Source of the DNA: CAZOIA01 sp964579675
GTDB taxonomy: Bacteria; Planctomycetota; Phycisphaerae; UBA1845; PWPN01
Length of the DNA stretch: 27,046 bases
Assembly (NCBI GenBank): GCA_964579675.1
Contig: CAZOIA010000061.1
Coordinates: forward strand, 1 to 27,046
Direction of reading: 5' to 3'
The notes under the pieces are model-generated. The model was not told where the DNA came from. It searched no databases and saw nothing but the letters and a program-made list of their open reading frames with translations. A program made the position numbers and the translations under genes. Positions 8,802 through 17,103 of this stretch are shown here, in pieces (positions within the stretch are counted from its first letter, which is position 1; each line of letters begins with the position of its first letter).

Positions 8802-10445
8802 CTAAGGGATAAACGCGTCGGCACACGCGGGCTCGGCCGGGACTCCCGGGCCCGAAGCACATGCTTCAAATGCATCGTAGTCGTTCTCGTCCACGTCTTC
8901 GTCGCCATCAACGTCCAGGCAACCACAGTCCTCCCAGACGAAAACGCCCCCGGGCGGGTCCTGACCGGTAAAACAAGCCTGCAGCGCGCCGAAGTCGTCC
9001 TGATCGACGTCGGTGTCCCCGTCGTCGTCAAGAACCGGCCTGTTGCATGGCAGTCCCCGCTCGAACGTCGCGGCGAATAAGCAGACGCTGCCGTTGAGCT
9101 GCCCACCATTACGTTCATCGGGGGCGATGCTGAGCCTTACCTTAGTCAGGACTTTGTTCTCGTCTATGTCGATCGGGTGGACGAACACGAAGGCACCACT
9201 GTATGAACCGCTCTGATCGTTGGCCGGGGCACCGTCGGTGTTGATGCGCCTGAACCCGTAAGCGCCTTCGCTCCGCAGCCGGCCTTCGATCCCCACCGCC
9301 AGCGAACCCGCATCCCCGTTAGAGTGGTACCACTCGTACAGCTTGGCGGTGAAAGTCTCCGTCGTGTCGTCGTTGTACTCTGCCTCTACGATCAGCTCAC
9401 CGTGGTGCCCACCGGACTTGGTCGTCAGAAAGTACAACTTGTCATAGTTGCCCTCGGCGAATTCCTGGCCGGGCACGTCGTTCAGGGTGAAAACGTTGTC
9501 CCTGCCGAGCTCCGGGACGTCGTTGTCCGTGCGCCATTTGATCGTATTCAGTCCGTCATATCGGAGCACGAACGAAACATCGCCGGACTCGAGTTGGGCC
9601 GTGTACAGGCCATTGTAGGGCAAGCCGGGTGAAAGGAGACTCCAGTTGTAGCGTGGTCGCTTGTAGTCCTCGACCCCGAGCGTGGTGTCACCCTGCCGGA
9701 CCATCATCAGCGTGGTGTTAAAAAAGGCTTCATTGAGTGTTTGTCTCCTCCCGTACAGAGGATCGGCATTGCCGACGGTGCGCAGATCGAGAGCCCCGTC
9801 CACCTGAGGCACGGGCGGGCCGCAACCTTCCGGCGGGGGCTGATTCGCATCCGTGATCCGCAGTGCGGTGACCGCGTGGTCAGGGGGCAGCGGGGGATAC
9901 CACTGCCATTTCGTGTAAAGTGTGCTGCCCTTCTGCAGCCACACGTAATCACCATTGGGCTCGGCGCTGCACGTGTGGTCTTGCGGCGCTTGCGGTCCCG
10001 GGCCGGCCGGCTGAAAAGCCCCCGGCGGGCCGTCCTGGTCCATGGCTATCCACTGGTGATTCGTATCGTCCGCGCCAAGCCAGGGAATCTCCCAAAGAAG
10101 AAGACCTTCCTCGCTGAAACCCCGGTCGCTGATGAAGGTCACTTCAATGGGCAGGGGGCCCCAGGTGACGCTGGGGGGCGTGGCACTTGGGATCCACTGT
10201 TCGACCCGATACAGTCGGGGTTCAGCGGGCACCTCCGGGAAATCAAACGACCACGACGCTCGATGTCCCGCCTGGTAACCAGTGGCATAATGGTAGTTCG
10301 CCCCGTTGTAGCCTCCCCCTGTTACCTCGGTCCAGTGGAGACCTTCCAGCGTATAGTCCTCGATGATCCATGACGTAGTCTGCGCCAGCGCGCCGGTTGC
10401 CGCCGTCACGGCGAGGGCGACGGTCATCGCCATCACTCGATCCAT
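8802..10445 (-). CDS. Secreted dockerin-like protein, upstream paralogue
   Basis: The 547-aa product begins at ATG 10445 behind a GAAGGGG ribosome binding site and carries a signal peptide (MDRVMAMTVALAVTAATG, cleavage near GALA-Q). The middle is a large beta-rich region without a recognised catalytic motif. It includes a stretch of lipocalin-like or lectin-like flavour (VEQWIPSATPP, WLGADDTNHQW), but I cannot name the family. The C-terminus is an intact dockerin-like module with two calcium loops (DDDGDTDVDQDDFG and DVDGDEDVDENDY) and the CASGPG tail. It lies 168 bases upstream of its paralogue on the same strand, so the pair probably arose by tandem duplication and may be co-transcribed. 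Confidence 0.85.
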   Translation of the reverse strand: MDRVMAMTVALAVTAATGALAQTTSWIIEDYTLEGLHWTEVTGGGYNGANYHYATGYQAGHRASWSFDFPEVPAEPRLYRVEQWIPSATPPSVTWGPLPIEVTFISDRGFSEEGLLLWEIPWLGADDTNHQWIAMDQDGPPGAFQPAGPGPQAPQDHTCSAEPNGDYVWLQKGSTLYTKWQWYPPLPPDHAVTALRITDANQPPPEGCGPPVPQVDGALDLRTVGNADPLYGRRQTLNEAFFNTTLMMVRQGDTTLGVEDYKRPRYNWSLLSPGLPYNGLYTAQLESGDVSFVLRYDGLNTIKWRTDNDVPELGRDNVFTLNDVPGQEFAEGNYDKLYFLTTKSGGHHGELIVEAEYNDDTTETFTAKLYEWYHSNGDAGSLAVGIEGRLRSEGAYGFRRINTDGAPANDQSGSYSGAFVFVHPIDIDENKVLTKVRLSIAPDERNGGQLNGSVCLFAATFERGLPCNRPVLDDDGDTDVDQDDFGALQACFTGQDPPGGVFVWEDCGCLDVDGDEDVDENDYDAFEACASGPGVPAEPACADAFIP

Positions 10446-11213
10446 TCGGATTCCCCTTCGTCAGGAGCGGAGGGCCGACCTGAGCCGTCACCTCTAAATA
10501 ACCACCTTCACCTCCGACAGACGCGGCCCCGAAGAGAACGGTCAGCCATCCACCGGTGCCCTTATCGCGCCCGTCGAACCGTACTCCACCTATTACTGTA
10601 CCTGCAAAGAGCGCTGAACTCAAATGCACTGACGACGTCGAACGCGGCAACGCCCCCCCAGGCGCCGCCCCCGGCTGCCTCGGTCACATTGAGGCTCCGC
10701 ATGCGTGTCATCTGAGGTCCTTAACTCGATTGAACGGGCTGCGGGCGACAAAACCAGGCGGCCCCCGGCGGGTACATTGCCGCCCGGGCACGTCCTTCTT
10801 CAGCAGGCACAGAGCCCAACCCCTTGTCAGGAGGTTCGCCCCCGATTCACCGCCGCCTGGGCGTTGCCGCACTGAGCGGAGCCCCTGTCGCCGGCCTTCG
10901 GGATCGATGTCTGCATATCGATGAATTGGTGTTGAGCCTTGTCATCCGGAACATACTCTGACTGTGCGCCTGGCGAGATGCCCACGAGATGAATAAAGGC
11001 CCCTCATAGCTCCTCGCAGCCGGTTTGCGGAGACAGACTGGAGAGAAGGCAATGTGCTGCAAACCGGGCCCGGAGCGGGGGTGTGGTTCGCCGAGCGCTT
11101 GGAGAGCAGGTATACCGTACCTCAAATGCCTGACCAATAACGTTCCCCTTGTTTTCGTGCATAGATGCTTCTACCATGCGTTGGCGGACATGCCGCCCGG
11201 TGAGGAATTCGTC
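10446..11213. other. 768-base stretch with no convincing gene
   Basis: Open frames here are short, proline- and arginine-rich, lack ribosome binding sites and look like chance frames in GC-rich DNA. No tRNA-like cloverleaf was seen. The interval should hold the promoters of the minus-strand secreted-protein pair and of the plus-strand PLP enzyme. The only structure noted is a 15-base hyphenated palindrome, AGGTA-TACCG-TACCT (11108-11122), about 90 bases before the PLP enzyme start, which could be an operator. Confidence 0.4.
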
Positions 11214-12209
11214 ATGCACCCCAATGAGCCCGAGCGTATCGAACTGGCACAGCTCCCTACGCCAACCACTGAACTGAGGAACCTCGCCCGGCAAATCGGG
11301 CTCAAGCATCTGTTCGTCAAGCGTGATGACCTGACCGGTTTCGAGGTCAGCGGCAACAAGGTTCGCAAGCTGGAGTACGTCATCGCGGATGCCCTGGCGG
11401 TCGGCGCGGATACGCTGGTGACGCACGGCGGGTTCCAGTCGAACCACTGCCGGGCAACCGCCGCTCTCGGAGCACGGCTCGGGCTTCGCGTCCGGCTGCT
11501 GCTGCGATGCTCGGAGCCGGACCCGCCCCAAGACGGGAACCTGTTCCTCGATCACATGTTCGGGGCCGACGTCAGCCTTCACCATCCCGGCGAGTACAAC
11601 GACCGGCGACAGGAAATCATCGACGCCGCCATGGAAGCCGAGCGGGCCGCAGGGCACATACCCTACTTCTTTCCTGTCGGGGCATCGGTTCCCTTGGGCT
11701 GTTGGGGCTACATCCGCTGCATGGCGGAACTGGCTGAACAGCTTGGGCCGGACAAGCCGGTGGACCTGTTCTGCGCTACCGGTTCGGTGGGCACGCAGAC
11801 GGGTCTCATCCTGGGCAAGGCACTGCTGGGGTGCGACAACTGGCGCATACTGGGCGTGCCGATCTGCGACAGCGTCGAAGTCAAGCGGCGAGAAATCCGG
11901 CAACTCGAACGCCGGACGGCGACTGAATACCGGCTCAGCGTGGCCCAAGCCGATACGCCGATTGAGTTGATCGACGGCTTCATCGGCCAGGGGTACGCGA
12001 TTCCCTATCCCGAGGCGGTCGAGACGATCCGGCTGGTGGCCCGAACGGAGGGCATTCTGCTCGACCCGACGTATACGTCAAAGGCGATGACCGGCATGCT
12101 GGCCACCATCCGCGGTGGCGGGATCCGACCGGGAACGACACCGGTATTCCTGCACACCGGCGGGGGGTTCGGCTTGATGGCCCGGCGCGACCTCTTCGAT
12201 GAGGCGTAA
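11214..12209 (+). CDS. dcyD: D-cysteine desulfhydrase / ACC deaminase family PLP enzyme
   Basis: The 331-aa product belongs to the fold-type II PLP enzymes that release sulfide, pyruvate and ammonia from D-cysteine, or open 1-aminocyclopropane-1-carboxylate. The PLP lysine is K49 in SGNKVRKLE, followed by GGFQSNHCRATAA (72 onward) and a phosphate-binding ATGSVGTQTG loop. Two positions separate the activities. ACC deaminases have Glu after Tyr in the DPxY motif and Leu in H-L-G-G, whereas this protein has DPTYT and HTGG, as in D-cysteine desulfhydrases, so that activity is favoured. ATG 11214 follows GTGAGGAAT and gives the family's normal length of about 330; the frame is open further upstream without family similarity. 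It is a single gene, convergent with the SpoIID-like gene. It may handle D-amino acids from the wall, which is inference. Confidence 0.85.
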   Translation: MHPNEPERIELAQLPTPTTELRNLARQIGLKHLFVKRDDLTGFEVSGNKVRKLEYVIADALAVGADTLVTHGGFQSNHCRATAALGARLGLRVRLLLRCSEPDPPQDGNLFLDHMFGADVSLHHPGEYNDRRQEIIDAAMEAERAAGHIPYFFPVGASVPLGCWGYIRCMAELAEQLGPDKPVDLFCATGSVGTQTGLILGKALLGCDNWRILGVPICDSVEVKRREIRQLERRTATEYRLSVAQADTPIELIDGFIGQGYAIPYPEAVETIRLVARTEGILLDPTYTSKAMTGMLATIRGGGIRPGTTPVFLHTGGGFGLMARRDLFDEA

Positions 12210-12385
12210 ACGAGCCGCTACAAGATAGACGGGATCAGGTTCCTCTCGGCAAGCCTGACAGAATGAAACCCGCAATCCCGGCCGTTGGCGTGACAGTGGG
12301 CAAGTTTGGGCGGCCTCGGCACATCCGGCAAGTGCTGATGCAGCGCCCCGTCGTCTGCCCCGGTCTGTAATCAGCTTACCCCCGT

Positions 12386-13780
12386 TCACTGATAGCAGGT
12401 GTGGATTTCGGTTCCTTCGAAGTAATGCTTGACGATCGATTCGTCGTCGTAGCCCTTCAGGGCCATCCCGAGCGCGCCGATCTGGCACAAGCCGGCCCCG
12501 TGCCCCCATCCCGCACCAATGAAGGTGATTCGCACCGGCAGATCCGAATCGTCACGCTCGATCGTGATTCTCAGCGCGCTGCTGTAGAGGAATTTCTCGT
12601 GCAGGGAATCGCGAATCGCGTATTCGCTCTTGATGTTGACGCGGTGCGCAGTGCCCATGGGGTCCAGGTATTCGATCTCCAGGTCGGTTGCCCGACCCGA
12701 CTCCCCGCGATGGGCGACCCGCAAATCGGTTAACGTTCCGAGGGAAGCAACGCGGCTGGGGTCCTGGCGGGCGAAGAACTTCTCCCTCAGGACCGTTTCC
12801 AGGTCCTCACGGTTGTAACAGATACGCCACCGGAAATGCCCGCCGCCTTCATCAACCTTGCTCAGATATCTGGGCAGGTCCTTCTCGGGGATGACGTTGG
12901 GGCTGCAGAAGACATCGGTCTCGGCCAGCCACGAACCCGTCAGGTACTCGTCGAGGTTCTTACTGGTCAAGGGGAAGAATCGATGGGCCTGTGAGTGGGG
13001 CGGGGCGTCCACTGCCGCCCGCTGACCGGACTTACACACCGACCAGACGTGCTGCGGCGACTCGATTATTCCGCCGCAAGTCTTGGAGTAATTCGCATCG
13101 ATGATGCGCAAGTGGTCGTCAACGAGGACCTGCCCGCAGGTCGCCCGCACCGCCTCCAGGGCCGTCGCCGTCAGATCGGTCGTGCCGTGGTAACGCTGGC
13201 AGCAGTCGTCGTTGCAGCGATCGATCGGCAGGTCCGGGTGCTTGTTCTCGGTGTGGGCCAGCACCCATGAACGGGCGACCAGGCACTGGCTCTTCAGGAA
13301 CTCCAGGGGGCAGTCGCCGCTCATCTCCCCGGCAATCACGCCCGGCAAGTAGTCCTCAAGCGGGAGTTCGTTGACGACGAGGAGGCGTCCCTGGCACAGG
13401 CGACATTCCAGGGTCCCGCACATCGTGGGGTGCATGCGTTTCTGCCAGTGGAAACCGCGGCCGGTGATCACCCCGCGCAACCGGATGCCCGCGCCCTGCT
13501 CAAGCGGTCCTTCCTCCTCCGGGGACAGCGTAATGACCTCGGCCGGACCCACAACACCCGACTCCGACAGAAACACCACCTGGCGGCCCTCGACGGACAG
13601 TTTGGCCGGGATCGACCGGAATACCTCGCCCTGTCCATTGTCGGTCGAGATGAGGTATCCCTGGGTCGGAATCCTGAGGTAGATGGTATGCATGCCGTCC
13701 GCGGGGAGGACCACGCCGACGCGGATGGTCGGTTCCATGCCCGTCTCGAGGGTCCAGGATGAGAAACTGCATCGGATCAT
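12386..13780 (-). CDS. SpoIID/LytB-domain protein (amidase enhancer / lytic transglycosylase type)
   Basis: The 464-aa protein carries a SpoIID domain, which in Bacillus and Clostridioides cleaves or conditions peptidoglycan glycan strands. Visible signatures are LEDYLPGVIAGEM at 141-153, with E152 in the position of the family's catalytic Glu; LKSQCLVARSWVL at 162-174, the counterpart of LKAQAVAARTYAL; a Cys-rich CNDDCCQRYHG segment; the TCGGIIESPQHVW motif; and GWGHGAGLCQIGALGMA near the C-terminus. The ATG at 13780 has an AGGA ribosome binding site; an alternative is 13738 (MEPTIRVGVVL). No signal peptide is apparent, which is unusual for a wall-acting enzyme. The gene lies 114 bases downstream of dppA on the same strand, so both may be one transcript. 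This is not evidence of sporulation, since the family is widespread in non-sporeformers. Confidence 0.88.
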   Translation of the reverse strand: MIRCSFSSWTLETGMEPTIRVGVVLPADGMHTIYLRIPTQGYLISTDNGQGEVFRSIPAKLSVEGRQVVFLSESGVVGPAEVITLSPEEEGPLEQGAGIRLRGVITGRGFHWQKRMHPTMCGTLECRLCQGRLLVVNELPLEDYLPGVIAGEMSGDCPLEFLKSQCLVARSWVLAHTENKHPDLPIDRCNDDCCQRYHGTTDLTATALEAVRATCGQVLVDDHLRIIDANYSKTCGGIIESPQHVWSVCKSGQRAAVDAPPHSQAHRFFPLTSKNLDEYLTGSWLAETDVFCSPNVIPEKDLPRYLSKVDEGGGHFRWRICYNREDLETVLREKFFARQDPSRVASLGTLTDLRVAHRGESGRATDLEIEYLDPMGTAHRVNIKSEYAIRDSLHEKFLYSSALRITIERDDSDLPVRITFIGAGWGHGAGLCQIGALGMALKGYDDESIVKHYFEGTEIHTCYQ

Positions 13781-13866
13781 CGGTTCCTGCCCGCGCTGCG
13801 TGACGGGGTGCCAATCGACTAGGCCCGCTATCGAAGCGTAATAACGCAGTTCACCAGCTTATCCGC

Positions 13867-13881
13867 CCGAGGCGGCCTCGG
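13867..13881 (-). terminator. Short hairpin after dppA
   Basis: CCGAGG (13867-13872) and CCTCGG (13876-13881) form a 6-bp stem with a 3-base loop, 13 bases after the dppA stop on the minus strand and before the SpoIID-like gene. There is no T tract. It could attenuate transcription or protect an mRNA end, or be incidental. Confidence 0.2.
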
Positions 13882-13894
13882 CAAGTATCCCCGG

Positions 13895-14710
13895 TCATTT
13901 CCGGGCGAGTCGATGGAGCGTCGCGAAGTATTTGTGGGCCTCGATGAAGTCGGCCGCCTGATACTGAAACGTGTCAAAGCTGAGCCGTTCGACGTTCGGG
14001 ACAGCCGCACAGGCGTTCAGATTTTCCCAGTGCCGAAAGCGAATCCTGATCGTCGCCGGGACCGCCGGCTTGAAGATCGGCAGTGATCTCACATCCGCCA
14101 GCGCGCGAGCTGCGGCCTCACGAATCTCTTCGCGCACCTTTGCCAGGGGGCGCATCTGGGCGGCGTTGCGGGTCCAGCCGATCTTGGTGATCACGGAGTG
14201 GAAGCCTTCCGGCAGTTCCTCGCTGACCTGGGCGATCAACTTGTCGTCGCCCGTGACCAGGGCAAGCGGCACGCCGAATTGCCCGGCCAGGGCCGCCGCC
14301 CAGCCGGCTTCGCCGATCGTCCGGCCATTGAGCCGAAGATCCAGTACGTTGCTCGACCAGGTGTGGGCCAGGGTCCCGTCAACGGTGGCCGCCCGGGCGT
14401 GGTACCCGATCAGAAACATCGCATCGAAACTCTCATCGATCCCCTCCACCATGCTCCCCAGGGGCCCCCAACCACTGATCAGCTCAGCGGCCGGATTAAG
14501 TCTTTCCAGGTTGATGTTCGTGCCTGTGTTATGCGAGTCCTTGACCACGATCTTCTTCCCGCCGGCCTGGAGGGCGCCCTCGATGGCCGCATTGACCTCC
14601 TGCACCATCCATTCGCACGCGCGATGGTAGTCGGCACCTTGCGGATCCTGGTGCGTGGGAGACATGACGCCGCAGACGCCTTCGATGTCGGCTGAGATAA
14701 ACACATTCAT
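13895..14710 (-). CDS. dppA: M55 family D-aminopeptidase DppA
   Basis: The 271-aa product matches the zinc-dependent D-aminopeptidase DppA, which in Bacillus removes N-terminal D-amino acids such as D-Ala from short peptides. The known Bacillus metal ligands are Asp8, Glu10, His60, His104 and Glu133. Here D8 and E10 (FISADIEG), H60 (KDSHNTG) and H104 (IGYHAR) fall at the same numbers, and E134 (TIGEAGW) is one residue later. H116 in LAHTWSS fits the catalytic His115. All key residues are therefore present. ATG 14710 follows a GGGAGGA ribosome binding site and starts directly at the first conserved strand. There is no signal peptide, so it acts in the cytoplasm. It is divergent from the peptide-binding protein gene and lies upstream of the SpoIID-like gene, which supports a role in using peptidoglycan-derived peptides. 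Confidence 0.93.
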   Translation of the reverse strand: MNVFISADIEGVCGVMSPTHQDPQGADYHRACEWMVQEVNAAIEGALQAGGKKIVVKDSHNTGTNINLERLNPAAELISGWGPLGSMVEGIDESFDAMFLIGYHARAATVDGTLAHTWSSNVLDLRLNGRTIGEAGWAAALAGQFGVPLALVTGDDKLIAQVSEELPEGFHSVITKIGWTRNAAQMRPLAKVREEIREAAARALADVRSLPIFKPAVPATIRIRFRHWENLNACAAVPNVERLSFDTFQYQAADFIEAHKYFATLHRLARK

Positions 14711-14928
14711 TCCAACAAGTCCTCCCTTCGGTTGCAACGACCCAACGTTCAGTCCAAAATAACCTCGACGGCGCCGGGCAGCGGTCTCGGTTCGTCGCAT
14801 CCGGTTCCCGAGATCCTGCGGCGTCGGTCGCGCAGCAACAGAAACCTGTTGCGGTCAGCCGGCTCAGGTTACCGTCGGCAGGGCCAGCCGCCAAGGGTCT
14901 GGCCGGGACCGGTCGATTGGATGTGCGG
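14711..14928. promoter_or_regulatory. Divergent control region between dppA and the peptide transporter genes
   Basis: These 218 bases separate the starts of two divergently transcribed gene sets with related predicted functions, so they should contain both promoters and any shared operator. No clear -35/-10 pair or strong palindrome could be picked out by eye. The call rests on gene arrangement only. Confidence 0.35.
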
Positions 14929-17103
14929 ATGGACATGCGGTTGAGGCAACCTGACGCCACACCTGCCTTACTGATCCTTGCCCTATGGGTGGTTGCCTCG
15001 ATCGGCTGCGGGAATAACCCATACCCGCCGGCCGACGCGGAGAAGAAGATCTACTACAGCCACCTCCTGCGGTCATACCCGCTCGACCCGGTCAACGCCC
15101 AGAGCATACCCGGGCTCGGCTACCTCGGAGCCGTCTGCGAGCCGCTTTTCGAGTACCATTACCTGAAGCGCCCGCTGGAACTGTGCCCGCTACTGGCCCG
15201 GTCAGTACCGGAGTTCGAGCCGATCACCGAACCCGGCTTGAACCCCGGCGATCCGCCTCGGAAGCTGCATCGGCTGCGACTCGAGATCTGGGACGGCGTG
15301 CTATTCCATCGCAGCCTGTGTTTCGACAGGCCCAACCACACCCTGCCCAAGACCCGCGAGTTGACCGCGGACGACTTTGAGTTCACTTTCATGCGGATCG
15401 CCGACCCGAAGAACAACTGCCCGGCATACGACAGCTTCGAGCGGATCGACGGCCTGGGCGAATGGACGGAGAGAATCACCCGGCTTCGCCAATCAAACCC
15501 GGGCGCGGGCGGTTGGCCGGTTCACGAGTTGTATCAGCGGGTGGGGCCTATTCGCGGCGTTCGCGTCATAGGCCGCTACCGCTTCGATCTGATCCTGACC
15601 GAGAAGTTCCCGATCATCCGCTATTGGCTCGCCTTCTGCTTTGTCGCCCCGACGCCTTATGAGGCGATCGAATACTACGACGGCAGCCACGGTCGCCGGC
15701 ACATTCGCGACTGGCCCATCGGGACCGGACCGTACCGGATGGTCGCACACGACAAGGACGAGTTCCTCGCGTTCGAGAAGAACCCGGACTGGCGCGGAAT
15801 CGCGCAAGCGGATCGCCAATTGCCGGGCACCGTGTATCCGTCCGAAGGCGCGCCGGGAGACGAGGAGGCGGGCCTGCTTGACCCCAGGTACGTCGGCAAG
15901 TCGTTGCCTTTCATCGATCGCTTCGAGTACCGCCGCGACAAAGAGGTGGTCAGCCGGTTCGGCAAATTCGTCCAGGGCTACTACGATTCCCAGGAGATCT
16001 TCGAGGAGACGTTCAATCAGGCCGTCGCCTCGGGCGAACTGACGCCGGCGCTGCGCGATCGCGGCGTCCGTTTGAGCAAGCAGACCATGCTGCGCGTCTG
16101 GTACTTCGCGTTCAACATGGACGACGACATCGTCGGCGCACCGGCCAGGTTCAAAGACCCCCAGCGGGAGAAACACCGCGACCTGTGGATCGAACGCAAC
16201 CGCAAACTCCGCCAGGCGATGAGCCTCGCTTACGACGCCGACCTCTACATTGGGGTATTCATGAACGGGCGGGGCACGAAGGCGGAGTCCCTCATCCCCC
16301 CCGGCGTTTTCGGCTACGACGCCGATTATCGAAACCCGTTTCGCCGCCATAACCCGGACCTCACGCTGGCCAGGCAGCTCATGGCCGGGGCCGGCTATCC
16401 CAACGGCATCGACCCGGAGACTCGCCGCCCGCTCCGCATCACGCTGAGCACGAGTGCGACCGACGCTCGATCGATGGAAGAGTTCAAGATGCATGCCCGG
16501 CAATTCGGGCGGCTCGGGATTGAGGTGGCCAGCGACGCGGTCACCTACAACGCGTTCGTGGACAAGATGCGGCGGGGAGCGTTCCAGTTCCTGAGCTGGG
16601 GCTGGTACGCGGACTATCCCGACCCCCAGACGTTTCTGATTCTGCTTTATGGGCCCGAAAGCACGACCGGCACCGGGCGAAGCAACAAGGCCAACTTCCG
16701 AAACCCTCGCTACGATTTCCTCTACGACAAGATGATCGGGATGAACAACGACGGGTCGGCAACCTGGACCGAGACGACGTCCGACGGCAAGACACGCACC
16801 GTGACAATGACCCGCGGGGAGATCATCCGCGAGATGATCGGAATCGTCGAATACGAGTCCCCCTGGATCGTGGAACTTCACCCCATGGCGTATGTCCTCT
16901 ACCAGGAGTGGTACCACAACGTCAAACCGAGCACGATCATCTACAATTCGCACAAGTACCGGGATATCGATGGGCCGGTCAGGCACCAGCGACGCGAGGA
17001 ACGGAACGAACCGATCACTTGGCCGGCGTACACGCTTGCAGCGATATTGATCATCCTAATCGCACCGGCCGTGCGAACCTATGTCCGCAGGACGCGACGA
17101 TGA
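14929..17103 (+). CDS. Family 5 peptide-binding lipoprotein with a C-terminal membrane helix
   Basis: The 724-aa protein is an extracellular solute-binding protein of the DppA/OppA transporter type (SBP family 5), which delivers oligopeptides to an ABC importer. From ATG 14929 it has a hydrophobic leader ending ASIGC, a slightly unusual lipobox with C27 as the lipidated residue. Family features follow: LDPVNAQSIPG near the N-terminus, AVCEPLFEYHY, ELTADDFEFTFMR, WPIGTGPYRMV in mid-protein, and LRQAMSLAYDAD later. It is longer than the usual 500-600 residues. It also ends in a second hydrophobic segment (TLAAILIILIAPAV) followed by a basic tail (about 698-724), which would anchor the C-terminus in the membrane as well. 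Starts at TTG 14917 or ATG 14935 are possible; no good ribosome binding site decides. The stop overlaps the permease start in ATGA. Confidence 0.88.
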   Translation: MDMRLRQPDATPALLILALWVVASIGCGNNPYPPADAEKKIYYSHLLRSYPLDPVNAQSIPGLGYLGAVCEPLFEYHYLKRPLELCPLLARSVPEFEPITEPGLNPGDPPRKLHRLRLEIWDGVLFHRSLCFDRPNHTLPKTRELTADDFEFTFMRIADPKNNCPAYDSFERIDGLGEWTERITRLRQSNPGAGGWPVHELYQRVGPIRGVRVIGRYRFDLILTEKFPIIRYWLAFCFVAPTPYEAIEYYDGSHGRRHIRDWPIGTGPYRMVAHDKDEFLAFEKNPDWRGIAQADRQLPGTVYPSEGAPGDEEAGLLDPRYVGKSLPFIDRFEYRRDKEVVSRFGKFVQGYYDSQEIFEETFNQAVASGELTPALRDRGVRLSKQTMLRVWYFAFNMDDDIVGAPARFKDPQREKHRDLWIERNRKLRQAMSLAYDADLYIGVFMNGRGTKAESLIPPGVFGYDADYRNPFRRHNPDLTLARQLMAGAGYPNGIDPETRRPLRITLSTSATDARSMEEFKMHARQFGRLGIEVASDAVTYNAFVDKMRRGAFQFLSWGWYADYPDPQTFLILLYGPESTTGTGRSNKANFRNPRYDFLYDKMIGMNNDGSATWTETTSDGKTRTVTMTRGEIIREMIGIVEYESPWIVELHPMAYVLYQEWYHNVKPSTIIYNSHKYRDIDGPVRHQRREERNEPITWPAYTLAAILIILIAPAVRTYVRRTRR

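Noticed and set aside
10243..10650. Short minus-strand frame upstream of and overlapping the secreted paralogue gene
   Set aside because: Its start is TTG without a ribosome binding site, the sequence resembles no family and it overlaps the signal peptide region of a good gene.
12386..13780. Sporulation function for the SpoIID-like gene
   Set aside because: SpoIID/LytB domains occur widely in bacteria that do not form spores, and no other sporulation gene is present.
15493..16986. Long minus-strand open frame opposite the solute-binding protein gene
   Set aside because: It is fully antisense to a recognised gene, has low-complexity Val/Asp/Arg-rich composition and no family motifs. It is a shadow of GC-rich coding DNA.
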